This document shows, piece by piece, positions 18,520 through 26,966 of a stretch of 52,319 bases of DNA (the first letter of the stretch is position 1; each line of letters opens with the position of its first letter). The position numbers and the translations under genes were made by a program. Origin of the DNA: Psychrobacter phenylpyruvicus DSM 7000 = NBRC 102152 (lineage in GTDB: Bacteria; Pseudomonadota; Gammaproteobacteria; Pseudomonadales; Moraxellaceae); assembly GCF_000685805.1 (NCBI RefSeq), contig NZ_JMKP01000022.1, positions 1 to 52,319 on the forward strand. Direction: 5' to 3'. The notes beneath the pieces were generated by a model. The model did not search any database and was not told the origin of the DNA. It was given only the letters and a program-made list of their open reading frames with translations.

Positions 18520-18807
18520 AGGAGCGTCCTACATTAAGTAGCTGATATGAAGTAAACGGCAACAGTTATATAGTAAGCATTGCTCAATTACAATAGTTCA
18601 AGCAACTGATTTTAAGTCTCAGTTTAAGCACAAGTTTCAGTAGCCATAAGCCATTGAACTTATAAAAGGAGCGAATTATAAGAACAGTGGCGCAACTTAG
18701 CAAATGGTTTAACTAAAAATTTAGTGAACTGTCTAGCGAATAATTTAGTTAATAATTTATGAACAGTGATTACTTTTAATAGGGTCTAAGCTCCCTATTC
18801 ACCCATC

Positions 18808-19329
18808 CTATTTATCAATGTCTTTTAATTCAAAGTCTAGCTTTTTGGCTGCAGGATGAAATGCGTAACAGATCGCCTGCTTATGTCCCAGCTTCCAGCT
18901 TTCAGTAGTGGGAAATAGAACCGACATTTCATAGTAAGACTCTCGATAGTCGCTGCCAATATAGTCTTCAAACTCATCTTCACAGATATCAAGCATATCC
19001 TCGAAGAAAGCTTCTGTATCTAGCTTAGTCTCAGCCTCGGCAGGCAAAGGATAGATATAATAAACCTCATTATCATGTGGGGTTTGGCACGACAAGGGTT
19101 CTAGAGCAAGGTTGGTAATGGCGGCATTTGAACTCTCATCGATATGAGTGTCTTCAGGACCGGCATCATTAAAGCACATACCCACAAACGCCTCATCATA
19201 GCCTTGCGAAACAGACTGGCTACTTTCCTCTTCAGCTGGGCTACATCCAGAGCTTAAAGTGGCCATCATTAACGTGCCTACAATGGCTATAACAGATAGC
19301 TTATGCTTGTCTGTATTCAACTTAATCAA
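18808..19329 (-). CDS. Lipoprotein with septum-formation-like domain
   Basis: 173 aa, lipobox LSSGC at about residues 25-29, then a mature part with GMCFN, LSCQTPHDNEVYYIYPL, spaced Cys residues and a C-terminal SWKLGHKQAICYAF. This Cys/PHDxEVY/SW...C layout resembles the septum-formation (PF13845) domain, which is known mostly from actinobacteria; its function is poorly defined. The start is TTG at 19329, 7 nt after AAGGA. It begins only 13 nt after the vWA gene stop, so it is almost certainly co-transcribed with vWA and moxR and may work with them at the envelope. Confidence 0.72.
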   Translation of the reverse strand: MIKLNTDKHKLSVIAIVGTLMMATLSSGCSPAEEESSQSVSQGYDEAFVGMCFNDAGPEDTHIDESSNAAITNLALEPLSCQTPHDNEVYYIYPLPAEAETKLDTEAFFEDMLDICEDEFEDYIGSDYRESYYEMSVLFPTTESWKLGHKQAICYAFHPAAKKLDFELKDIDK

Positions 19330-19342
19330 TTTATTTCCTTTA

Positions 19343-20575
19343 TTATCTGGACAAATATTCTGTCATTTCTTCTACGCCATGGAGAGTCATAGGATACATA
19401 TGACCCTCCATCAGTTTTTTGATCTCGCCTATTGTGTGGGTGTAATTCCAATAAGCGGGATCTTCAGGGTTCAACCAAGCCACTTTATCAAAATGATCAG
19501 TCACCCTTTTTAGCCAAACAGCTCCCGGCTCAGCATTCATATATTCCACACTGCCGCCTACTGAAAATAGCTCATAAGGCGACATGGAAGCATCACCGAC
19601 AAAAATAACGCGGTATTCACGACCATACTTTTGTAAAAGATCCATGGTCGGTGTGCGCTCTGCATGACGGCGCTGATTGTTTTTCCACACAAAGTCATAA
19701 AGACAGTTGTGAAAATAATAGAACTCTAAGGTTTTAAATTCATTTTTGGCCGCGGAGAAAAGCTTCTCTAACGCTTCGATGTGAATGTCCATACTGCCAC
19801 CGACATCGAATAACATAAGTACCTTTACTCGGTTGCGACGCTCAGGCTGCATGTGAATATCAAGCACCCCTTTTTGTGCTGTACGCTTGATGGTTTCTTT
19901 TATATCCAGCTCATCGGCACTGCCGGTACGGGCAAATTGACGCAGATTACGTAACGCCATTTGTAGTTGGCGAGTACCTAGCTGCTTATCATCATCTAAG
20001 TCACGGTATTTGCGCTGCTCCCAGACTTTAACTGCACTACGCTTGCGTGATTCGCCGCCGACACGCACCCCTTCAGGGTGATCGCCATAGGCACCAAAGG
20101 GAGAGCTACCGCCAGTACCGACCCATTTACTGCCGCCTTGATGACGCTCTTTTTGCTCTTTTAAACGCTCCTCTAGCGCCTTCATCAGCTCCTCAAGCGA
20201 ACCGTATTTCTTCAGTAATCGGCGCTGCTCTTCGGTTAAGTTTTTGGGGTCAAGCTTAAGCTCTAACCACTCTTTGGGGATGTCAGTTAGCTTCGCCATC
20301 AATTCATCGATGTCTAAGCTATCTACTCCGTCGAAGTAATCGGCCATCGCTCGGTCAAACTTATCAAAATGGCGCTCATCTTTGACCATGCACAGCTTAA
20401 TCAGCCGATACATATCCTCGCGGCTAGCGAAATACCATAAATCTTTATCTTCAGGAAAGTCAGGGTGCGGCTGACGCATCAACCCCTTATCAAGCGCAGC
20501 ATTTAAATCGAGCAGCTCACGCGTACTCACCGGTACCCCATAAGTGCGCAAGGTATAAAACAGTTTTACAAACAT
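19343..20575 (-). CDS. vWA domain protein, CoxE-like
   Basis: 410 aa, no signal or membrane segment. An N-terminal helical part with a long charged coiled-coil-like stretch (about 100-150) precedes a von Willebrand A domain. The MIDAS metal site is MLFDVGGSMDIHI (DxGxS), with a supporting Asp in FVGDASMSPYE. CoxE-like vWA proteins pair with MoxR AAA+ ATPases and act as chaperone-like maturation or metal-insertion pairs. moxR lies 100 nt upstream and a lipoprotein gene 13 nt downstream on the same strand. The client protein is not evident. Confidence 0.9.
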   Translation of the reverse strand: MFVKLFYTLRTYGVPVSTRELLDLNAALDKGLMRQPHPDFPEDKDLWYFASREDMYRLIKLCMVKDERHFDKFDRAMADYFDGVDSLDIDELMAKLTDIPKEWLELKLDPKNLTEEQRRLLKKYGSLEELMKALEERLKEQKERHQGGSKWVGTGGSSPFGAYGDHPEGVRVGGESRKRSAVKVWEQRKYRDLDDDKQLGTRQLQMALRNLRQFARTGSADELDIKETIKRTAQKGVLDIHMQPERRNRVKVLMLFDVGGSMDIHIEALEKLFSAAKNEFKTLEFYYFHNCLYDFVWKNNQRRHAERTPTMDLLQKYGREYRVIFVGDASMSPYELFSVGGSVEYMNAEPGAVWLKRVTDHFDKVAWLNPEDPAYWNYTHTIGEIKKLMEGHMYPMTLHGVEEMTEYLSR

Positions 20576-20675
20576 ATCAGCCTAGCCTTTTGATTTGGCT
20601 GACCCAGAAGGATAAGTTCAATTGCTGGGTCAAAATCACCGTTGATTAACATCAGATTATTTAGTTATCTGTTAA

Positions 20676-21551
20676 CTAGCGACGCATCATATTGGCAAAA
20701 CGCTGCAACAAGGTAATGTCTGCTTCATTTTTTAGCAGGGCACCATATAGAGGGGGGATCGACTTCTCGCCGCGTAAGTTCTCCTCAAGCTCTTGCTGCG
20801 CCATATCATCCGCTAATAATAAAGTTAACCAATCGACTAGCTCAGACGTTGAGGGCGGCTTCTTTAAACCTTGCAGATTGCGTAGTTTGTAGAAAATATC
20901 TAACGCATCGTTAACTAATTTCTCTTGGATATTTGGGAAATGGACATCGACGATTTGACGCATGGTTTGCTCATCTGGGAAGTCAATGTAGTGGAAGAAG
21001 CAGCGACGCAAGAAAGCATCGGGCAGCTCTTTTTCATTGTTTGAGGTAATGATAACCACAGGACGCTGATCTGCAGTAATAGTCTCGCCTGTCTCATAAA
21101 CATAAAACGACATCTTATCCAGCTCATGTAATAAGTCGTTTGGGAATTCGATATCGGCTTTGTCAATTTCATCAATCAATAACACACTGCGCTGCTCTGA
21201 GGTAAAAGCTTCCCACAACTTACCCGGCTTAATGTAGTTATTGATATCGTACACTTTATCATCGCCCAATTGTGAGTCACGCAGGCGCGATACGGCATCG
21301 TATTCGTACAAGCCCTGCTCAGCTTTGGTAGTGGACTTAATATGCCAAGTAATCAATGGCATGCCCAAGCTCTGAGCTACTTCTTCTGCAAGCAAGGTTT
21401 TACCAGTTCCAGGCTCGCCTTTAATAAGTAATGGCTTTTGCAAAGTAATGGCGGCATTAACCGCTAACTGTAGGTCATCAGTAGCAATATAACTTTGGGT
21501 ACCGGTAAATTGTTTATTCAAATTCTGAGCATCATTATTGGACTGCGTCAT
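20676..21551 (-). CDS. MoxR-family AAA+ ATPase
   Basis: 291 aa AAA+ ATPase. Walker A is GEPGTGKT (about residues 41-48), Walker B is VLLIDEIDKAD, sensor 1 is VVIITSNNEKELPDAFLRRC with the Arg finger region. MoxR ATPases remodel or activate partner complexes together with vWA proteins such as the one encoded next. The ribosome site is weak. A strong RNA hairpin lies about 230 nt upstream at 21779-21808, between this gene and the membrane protein gene. Confidence 0.93.
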   Translation of the reverse strand: MTQSNNDAQNLNKQFTGTQSYIATDDLQLAVNAAITLQKPLLIKGEPGTGKTLLAEEVAQSLGMPLITWHIKSTTKAEQGLYEYDAVSRLRDSQLGDDKVYDINNYIKPGKLWEAFTSEQRSVLLIDEIDKADIEFPNDLLHELDKMSFYVYETGETITADQRPVVIITSNNEKELPDAFLRRCFFHYIDFPDEQTMRQIVDVHFPNIQEKLVNDALDIFYKLRNLQGLKKPPSTSELVDWLTLLLADDMAQQELEENLRGEKSIPPLYGALLKNEADITLLQRFANMMRR

Positions 21552-21778
21552 AACTATATGTCTCGTTAAATTTATTGTGTATGGAGGGGTTAAATAGGCA
21601 GTAAGCAGAAGTTTGCTTGATAAGTAATTTATCTAATTGTGCTATTAACATATTAGATAGCTGAACAAATATCAAACTACTTTTATAACATGACTTTATT
21701 ACGTAGCTGATAGGTTTTGTCCAAGCTTTGTTCAGGTTTTGTTTTTGAGAGCAGGAAGAAGAGAGAGTTATAAATTTT

Positions 21779-21808
21779 AGAGGCCAACAGTATCTACTGC
21801 TGACCTCT
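21779..21808 (-). other. Strand-specific long RNA hairpin
   Basis: On the minus strand AGAGGUCAGCAGUA and UACUGUUGGCCUCU pair over 14 positions, two of them G-U. On the plus strand the same two positions are A-C mismatches. It lies 41 nt after the stop of the membrane protein gene. No T tract follows, so it is more likely an intercistronic processing or stabilising hairpin than an intrinsic terminator. The rest of 21552-21848 shows nothing clear. Confidence 0.65.
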
Positions 21809-21848
21809 ATGTTGATAAATTTAGACAATATAAAATCACTAAAACCTA

Positions 21849-22607
21849 CTAAATGTCTTTTTTATCAAGCGTAGAAGCGGCAGCAGAAGGCTTTGTTGAG
21901 TCATTGTCTATTTTATTTTTATCTAATCGGGTATCAGAGCTAGCTTGTAACGAGTTTTCTGTTGTCACCTCTTTAGCCACTGGCACTTCTCGTTTCTGTA
22001 CAGGTACTTCGCGCTTTTGTACTGGCATTTGTTGCTTTTGCACAGCTGCTTCACGTTTTTGCTTGGTTAGCTTAGGCTCACTAGCGACTTCTGCCTCCCC
22101 TTGAACCAGCTCAACATAATTGGCTGAGGCCAACTGCATATTCGCTTTTTCATCCATCAAAGCTTGTTGACGGGACTCATCAGCGCTTTTTTCGATGATG
22201 TTTCTAATCATTTGCCAAATAAAGCCCAGGACTAATCCTACAGCGAATACCACTAAGATGGGCAGTAAACTACGCAGTGCCAGTCCCGGATCTTTCATTA
22301 AGATACCGTAGACCACGCCAATGCTGGCAGGAGCTACTTCACCAGTATTACCTGCAGCAGAGCCTGGTGCCAATAAAATGGAGAATAAAGCTAGCCAGCT
22401 CATGCCACCTAACGGACTGGGCAGAATCCTAACGATAAATAACCATAATAAAAGGACAATGACAGAGAATCCGACATAGGCATATATTGGCAACATATCT
22501 GCTGGCACATCAGCCACTAAGTTACTCCACCAAATTGTCAGTCGGCTCACTGAATCGCTGATTTCATCCAGCGGCAAATTAATAACAATATTGCGTAACC
22601 ATTCCAT
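21849..22607 (-). CDS. Uncharacterised membrane protein with Lys-rich repeat tail
   Basis: 252 aa; not recognised. Three hydrophobic segments are seen at about residues 42-62 (YVGFSVIVLLLWLFIVRIL), 68-90 and 112-135, followed by a cytosolic, highly charged and Gln/Lys-rich tail from about 140. The tail has short repeats of VPVQKRE (about residues 190-212) and ends in low complexity. It lies upstream of moxR, vWA and the lipoprotein on the same strand, 297 nt away, and could be the membrane partner of that system, but its linkage to it is only positional. Confidence 0.7.
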   Translation of the reverse strand: MEWLRNIVINLPLDEISDSVSRLTIWWSNLVADVPADMLPIYAYVGFSVIVLLLWLFIVRILPSPLGGMSWLALFSILLAPGSAAGNTGEVAPASIGVVYGILMKDPGLALRSLLPILVVFAVGLVLGFIWQMIRNIIEKSADESRQQALMDEKANMQLASANYVELVQGEAEVASEPKLTKQKREAAVQKQQMPVQKREVPVQKREVPVAKEVTTENSLQASSDTRLDKNKIDNDSTKPSAAASTLDKKDI

Positions 22608-22861
22608 GCAATGCTCAGTCTACTAGTCAATTAAAGTTAAATTAAACTTACTGCTGTAATTTTTTTGGCAATTAGCAAGCAGTAATAGGTCGTGCTTAAG
22701 TTGGCATATTCTACCACGACTTGGTTAATAATAAACCAAACCGGAGCTGGCAATAGGAGCCAACCGTCCCCTCTTTATCGTAGCCCTCAATGTTTATAGT
22801 AAGCGGCTAAGATCTATTTTAAATGTTTTCTACAATAATTGAAAAAGCTAAATTTCGACAA

Positions 22862-23182
22862 TTAATCGTAACGCTTATCCTGTGCATCTTTCATACGAGC
22901 CTGCGCTTGAGCTAATAAAACGTCTGATGGTGGGGTTTGCACAAAGTAGCCTTGCGAGTTTAGCTTTTCTATTACTTCATTTTTATCAACACGAGCTAGT
23001 TTTTTGGTCTCTGCCAAATCCAGATGCATCAAAAACTTAGCTTCCCCTAAACTTTTACGCAAATCTTTGGGCAATACGCCTAGCCAATCCTTAATCTCAT
23101 CAGTGTCATCGGGATAGTCAGGTCTTGCTATATATACGTACATTTCGCTGTGTTTAGGGAATTTGTAAATATCACAATGCAT
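22862..23182 (-). CDS. ycgL: YcgL domain protein
   Basis: 106 aa YcgL/DUF709 family protein: CDIYKFPKHSEMYVYI at the N-terminus, LGEAKFLMHLDL and LNSQGYFVQTPP in the family order. Small cytosolic protein of unknown biochemical function. In enterobacteria and pseudomonads ycgL usually lies near rnd; here rnd is about 10 kb away at 32764. The IS982 copy is inserted 43 bp before its start, so its native upstream region has been cut off; transcription may now begin in or at the edge of the IS. Confidence 0.9.
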   Translation of the reverse strand: MHCDIYKFPKHSEMYVYIARPDYPDDTDEIKDWLGVLPKDLRKSLGEAKFLMHLDLAETKKLARVDKNEVIEKLNSQGYFVQTPPSDVLLAQAQARMKDAQDKRYD

Positions 23183-23224
23183 TGCAGGTTACCTTTTGCT
23201 GTTTTTTAGTTGTGTATGAATTTA

Positions 23225-23232
23225 TTTATATA
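23225..23232. repeat. Target-site duplication, left copy (TTTATATA)
   Basis: 8-bp direct repeat identical to 24210-24217, bracketing the complete IS982 element. It marks a simple transposition event. Confidence 0.88.
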
Positions 23233-24209
23233 CCCCACTCTCAACACTTTTAGGGACTTGAAAAAATAAGGGCACCTCACCATCCTACAAGTTTTCGACC
23301 AAGAAGACTAAAGGACAATGAGATGCCACTTGACGAATTTATCATTAATATCTATCTAATGGTAGAACAATATTACAACTTAGTCGTTCAAAAGCCTTTA
23401 AGAAGAGGAGGTTATGCTCCTAAACTAAGCGACACCGAGATTATTTGCATGGAGCTTGTCGGTGAGTTTCTAGGCATGGATCAAGACAAACAAATCTGGC
23501 AATATTTTAAAAACCACTGGCTGTCTTGGTTTCCAAACCTTGGCTCTTACCCTAACTTTGCTAAACAATGTGCTAACCTGTGTTTTGTAAAACAGTATAT
23601 ACACCAGCAAGTTGCGCAAACTCAAGAAGACAACATCCATTTTATTGATGGTTTTCCGATACCTGTATGCAAGTATGCTCGCGCTTACAGACATAAAACC
23701 TTTAAAGCAGATGCCTCTTTTAGTTACTGTGCATCAAAACAAGAGAAATACTATGGCTTTGCAGGTCATTTGCTAATCAACTTATCTGGTATGATCAAAG
23801 GGTTTACCTTTGCATCGGCATCTATTGATGAGCGTGATGTTGCACCAGAGATTACGCATAACGTTCAAGGCTTATTAGGAGCAGATAAAGGGTATATTCG
23901 ACCTAAACTAAAGCAGTACTTTGCGTCTATCGGCATTGATTTTCAAACGCCGTTTAGAAGTAATATGAAAGATGATAGACCTAAGTCTGCTGTTAACCGA
24001 TTGATGCGTTGTCGGCGTAATATTGAAACAGTCATCAGTCAGTTAACTGAGAACTTTAATATTCAGAAGGTTAGAGCTCGGGATTGGTGGCATTTGTCCC
24101 ATCGTCTTACTCGTAAGATACTGGCTCATAACTTCTGTTTTTTAATAAATAAACAACTTGGTAACCCACCTTTGCAGTTTGATTTACTATTAAAGTGTTG
24201 AGAGTGGAG
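23233..24209 (+). mobile_element. Complete IS982-family insertion sequence (977 bp)
   Basis: Left end CCCCACTCTCAACACTTTT and right end (read inward) CTCCACTCTCAACACTTTA form imperfect terminal inverted repeats. The element is about 977 bp, typical for the family, and is bracketed by an 8-bp duplication TTTATATA. One intact transposase gene fills it. It differs from the two edge copies at many positions, so at least two IS982 subtypes are present. Confidence 0.93.
23323..24201 (+). CDS. IS982-family transposase, full length
   Basis: 292 aa DDE transposase. Candidate catalytic residues are Asp in HFIDGFPIPV (near residue 109), Asp in LLGADKGYI (near 188) and Glu in RNIETVISQL (near 239). AAGGA lies 8 nt before the ATG. 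The stop codon is inside the right inverted repeat, as is usual for these elements. No frameshift or internal stop is seen, so the copy is probably active. Confidence 0.95.
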   Translation: MPLDEFIINIYLMVEQYYNLVVQKPLRRGGYAPKLSDTEIICMELVGEFLGMDQDKQIWQYFKNHWLSWFPNLGSYPNFAKQCANLCFVKQYIHQQVAQTQEDNIHFIDGFPIPVCKYARAYRHKTFKADASFSYCASKQEKYYGFAGHLLINLSGMIKGFTFASASIDERDVAPEITHNVQGLLGADKGYIRPKLKQYFASIGIDFQTPFRSNMKDDRPKSAVNRLMRCRRNIETVISQLTENFNIQKVRARDWWHLSHRLTRKILAHNFCFLINKQLGNPPLQFDLLLKC

Positions 24210-24217
24210 TTTATATA
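24210..24217. repeat. Target-site duplication, right copy (TTTATATA)
   Basis: Second copy of the 8-bp direct repeat at 23225-23232. Confidence 0.88.
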
Positions 24218-24548
24218 TGAGTTCCTAGTTAGCCCCGCTTTGGGAGGCTGGCTCAGGTTATATAGCTCAGGCATAACATTGGCCTATATAGCTTGGGCTT
24301 ATATAAATAACATAGGGCTATATAATACCGTAGGATATCAATGAAAGATGCTTATGATAACCAATGTACTAACAATGTGCTATCAAACTCAATGTATGAC
24401 GAAACATAAATCTAGTTTTATTTTATTTGCTTAGGCTAAATTTGAAATTAGCACGGATAACTGCCTGCCAGCCGCTTTTATTTGGTAGCGCAAACTCTGT
24501 TTTTGGCATGGTTTTATCAAGGATAGCGCACTACTTGGAATTTGTGAC
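24218..24548. other. Gene-free region between IS and gcv promoter
   Basis: About 330 bp without a plausible gene. It contains loosely repeated TATATAGCT-like words (about 24250-24325), part of the short-repeat style seen in other gaps. It was presumably the native upstream region of ycgL before the IS inserted. Confidence 0.45.
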
Positions 24549-24577
24549 TTGTAAAATAGGTTCGCACCTTTCATAAT
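24549..24577 (+). promoter_or_regulatory. Predicted sigma-70 promoter of the gcv operon
   Basis: TTGTAA (24549-24554), 17-bp spacer, CATAAT (24572-24577). A start about seven bases later (near 24584) would place the first aptamer stem at the very 5' end of the transcript. The IS ends more than 330 bp upstream and leaves it intact. Confidence 0.7.
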
Positions 24578-24584
24578 AAGGACG

Positions 24585-24771
24585 TTTTTCAGGAGAGCGC
24601 AGTAGCTTTTTGACCATAGATAAACAGCGGTGCTGACATGGTATCAATTGACTTGATAATTGATACGCTAATTGATGCAATAGTCAGTAGATCCCCCACT
24701 TGGTTATTAAACTTGACTGCCACCGAAGGCGTAAGCACCCTGCCAATCGCTCAGGTAACCGGACTGAATAA
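24585..24771 (+). promoter_or_regulatory. Glycine riboswitch aptamer 1, with enlarged P3a
   Basis: Consensus elements in order: P1 TTCA (24588-24591) with TGAA (24765-24768); GGAGAGCG with P2 pairing GAGCG/CGCTC; CACCGAAGG (24721-24728 region); CTCAGGTAACCGGAC (24750-24764). P3a closes as GCAGT (24599-24603)/ACTGC (24716-24720), but between these arms lie about 112 nt instead of a small loop. They hold nested stems CTGAC/GTCAG (24633-24637/24683-24687) and GTATCAATT/AATTGATAC (24641-24649/24658-24666). Pairing was found by eye only. A frame open over 24638-24859 is best seen as chance, since it covers conserved RNA. Confidence 0.7.
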
Positions 24772-24785
24772 CTCATTCACCCGCC

Positions 24786-24878
24786 ACATGCTAGAGTATC
24801 AAGTACATGTAGGGATGGGTCTGTGCCTTAGCCTTTATATACTACAAATTTATATTTAGTACAGCTAAGCTAGGACAG
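24786..24878 (+). other. Structured linker between the two glycine aptamers
   Basis: Tandem glycine riboswitches usually have a linker of about ten nucleotides; here about 115 nt separate the aptamers. The linker can fold into ACATG/CATGT (24786-24790/24806-24810) and a longer stem made of CTGT/ACAG, CTTAGC/GCTAAG (24827-24832/24864-24869) and TACTA/TAGTA (24840-24844/24857-24861). No known RNA motif was recognised in it. Confidence 0.55.
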
Positions 24879-24887
24879 CAATGACAA

Positions 24888-24982
24888 ATCTGGAGAGTGG
24901 TACTTAGCATTAAGTACCCACCGAAGGGGAAAAGATAGCGGTGATAAGCCACTATCGAAAATCTCAGGTAACAAGGACAGAT
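24888..24982 (+). promoter_or_regulatory. Glycine riboswitch aptamer 2
   Basis: Close to consensus: P1 ATCT/AGAT (24888-24891/24979-24982), TGGAGAG, P3a GGTACTTA/TAAGTACC (24899-24906/24911-24918), CACCGAAGG, P3b GATAG/CTATC (24934-24938/24952-24956), TCTCAGGTAACAAGGAC. It stands directly before the terminator and upstream of gcvT, the usual target of this riboswitch class. Confidence 0.92.
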
Positions 24983-24984
24983 AG

Positions 24985-25062
24985 GGCAAATAAGTAATTC
25001 GAGACTCTTTATCGGTACTAACTGATAAGGGATTTGACTCGTTGACTTATTTGCCTTTTTTT
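24985..25062 (+). terminator. Riboswitch expression platform: large intrinsic terminator
   Basis: GGCAAATAAGT (24985-24995) pairs with ACTTATTTGCC (25045-25055), followed by TTTTTTT. Inside the loop CGAG/CTCG and TTATC/GATAA extend the stem. It begins two bases after aptamer 2 P1, so aptamer folding and terminator formation can be coupled. Glycine would be expected to favour read-through into gcvT, as in most gcvT switches with a terminator, but the direction is inferred. Confidence 0.88.
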
Positions 25063-25198
25063 ATGCCCTTTTTTGCACTTGGCTTACCAAATACAGTTAA
25101 GCTTGTTTTGAATTGAATATTTTTGCTGTAAATCGTTTACGATACAGTAGTAGCTCATCTAATTTGTTAATTGTTTTTACTAACCATAAGGATTTGTC

Positions 25199-26344
25199 AT
25201 GACCACTTTACAACGTACTCCTCTTTATCAGTCACATGTGGACAATAACGGTAAAATTGTAGATTTCTCCGGCTGGGAGTTGCCTATTCATTATGGCTCT
25301 CAAATTGATGAACACGAAGCGGTGCGTACCGATGCTGGTATGTTTGATGTGTCGCACATGGTCATTACCGATGTTGAAGGCGCTGAAGCTAAAGCTTGGT
25401 TACAAAAGCTGTTGGCCAACGATGTTGCTAAGCTCAAAAACGTAGGTAAAGCTCTATATTCAGGCATGCTAAATGCTGAGGGCGGTATTATTGATGACTT
25501 AATCGTTTATTTAATGAATGAAGCAGAGACTCAGTACCGCATCATCTCAAACGCTGCTACTCGCGATAAAGATTTGGCTCAATTTAACAAAGTAGCTGAG
25601 GGCTTTGAGGTTACATTGACCGAGCGTCCTGAGTTGGCTATTTTGGCCATTCAGGGACCAAATGCGGTGGCTAAGCTTAAGCAGGCCAAACCAAGCTGGT
25701 CTGATATCTTAGATGGTCTTAAGCCTTTCGTTGGTGCCGACTTAGCAGATACTGAAGCGGCCGACTGGTTTGTGGCCCGTACCGGTTATACCGGTGAAGA
25801 CGGCGTTGAGGTTATCCTACCCGGTGATAGTGCTGCAGAATTTTATCAGCTAATGTTAGATCAGGGTATTAAGCCTGCAGGCCTAGGCGCTCGCGATACC
25901 TTGCGTATGGAAGCCGGTATGAACCTATATGGTCACGATATGGATGAAACCACCAGTCCTTACGAGTGCAACATGGGCTGGACTTTAGCGCTTAAAGATG
26001 ACCGTGATTTCGTTGGCCGTGAAGCCTTAACCGCTAAGCGCAAACAAGCCAAAGAAGATGGCAGCTCAATGAAACAAGTGGGCCTATTATTAGAGACCCG
26101 CGGTGTACTGCGTGAAGGCATGACCGTCACTATCAATCAAGGCACAGATCAAGAAACTACCGGTATTATCACCAGTGGCACTTTCTCGCCGAGCCTAAAG
26201 CAGTCAATTGCCATCGCTCGTATTCCAGAATCAGTGACTGATGAAGACACTGTACAAGTAGACTTGCGCGGTAAAGGTAAATTCGTCGATGTCCGTGTAT
26301 TAAAGCTACCTTTCGTACGTAATGGCGAAAAGCAGTTTGACTAA
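25199..26344 (+). CDS. gcvT: Glycine cleavage system T protein (aminomethyltransferase)
   Basis: Transfers the methylene group from the lipoyl arm of H protein to tetrahydrofolate and releases ammonia. 381 aa. Typical blocks: [21 protein letters not shown] at the start (folate domain), [20 protein letters not shown] and [25 protein letters not shown] lies 9 nt before the ATG. First gene under the glycine riboswitch; gcvH follows after 241 nt, with gcvP farther downstream after two nitroreductase genes. Confidence 0.96.
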   Translation: MTTLQRTPLYQSHVDNNGKIVDFSGWELPIHYGSQIDEHEAVRTDAGMFDVSHMVITDVEGAEAKAWLQKLLANDVAKLKNVGKALYSGMLNAEGGIIDDLIVYLMNEAETQYRIISNAATRDKDLAQFNKVAEGFEVTLTERPELAILAIQGPNAVAKLKQAKPSWSDILDGLKPFVGADLADTEAADWFVARTGYTGEDGVEVILPGDSAAEFYQLMLDQGIKPAGLGARDTLRMEAGMNLYGHDMDETTSPYECNMGWTLALKDDRDFVGREALTAKRKQAKEDGSSMKQVGLLLETRGVLREGMTVTINQGTDQETTGIITSGTFSPSLKQSIAIARIPESVTDEDTVQVDLRGKGKFVDVRVLKLPFVRNGEKQFD

Positions 26345-26404
26345 TACTCCGTCATTAGCTGACACTGGCCTTTCATTATAGTGCCATTTATAGCAGTCAT
26401 TATA

Positions 26405-26454
26405 GGGTGGTTTGTTACAGGACAGATCTGGTTATTTACACTAAAAAACCACCC
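26405..26454 (+). other. Inverted repeat in the gcvT-gcvH gap
   Basis: GGGTGGTTT (26405-26413) and AAACCACCC (26446-26454) are perfect complements around a 32-nt loop. No T tract follows, so it is not an intrinsic terminator; it may set relative expression of gcvT and gcvH or protect an mRNA end. Confidence 0.6.
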
Positions 26455-26585
26455 CATACTTTGCTATAGTGATGAAGCGATACAGTTTATTTTGTAGCAA
26501 ACCGTACTAAACCTAATTTGATTACTCCCAATCACTTAGCGTGAAATTTTTACTAACCCACCCCTCTACCTTTTTGGAGAAATTT

Positions 26586-26966
26586 ATGAGTAATGTTCCA
26601 TCAGAATTAAAGTATGTTGCTAGCCACGAATGGTTACGCATGGAAGATGACGGCACCATCACTATCGGTATTACTGACCATGCTCAAGATGCGCTTGGTG
26701 ATATCGTTTATGTTGAGCTTCCAGATGTGGGCGATACCGTAGCAGTAGATGATGAAGTGGCCGTTGTAGAGTCTGTTAAAGCAGCTTCAGATGTATATGC
26801 GCCTATCACTGGTGAAGTTGTGGCGATCAACGAAGCACTTGAAGACGACCCAGAAGTTATCAACACCGACCCGTATGGTGATGGCTGGATGTACCGCATT
26901 AAGCCTGATAATGCTGACGACTTTGACTCACTACTATCAGCTGAAGAGTATCAAGCTGACCTATAA
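26586..26966 (+). CDS. gcvH: Glycine cleavage system H protein
   Basis: Lipoyl carrier that shuttles the aminomethyl group between P, T and L proteins. Preferred start 26586 ([16 protein letters not shown]), with TTGGAG 6-9 nt before; the frame is open 15 codons further but that part is not conserved. The lipoylated Lys is Lys65 in VESVKAASD. 126 aa is normal. Between gcvT and the nitroreductase pair on the same strand. Confidence 0.96.
   Translation: MSNVPSELKYVASHEWLRMEDDGTITIGITDHAQDALGDIVYVELPDVGDTVAVDDEVAVVESVKAASDVYAPITGEVVAINEALEDDPEVINTDPYGDGWMYRIKPDNADDFDSLLSAEEYQADL

Noticed and set aside
24638..24859. A 73-codon open frame upstream of gcvT
   Set aside because: It covers both conserved aptamer 1 elements and the linker, has no ribosome site, and its translation shows no protein-like pattern.
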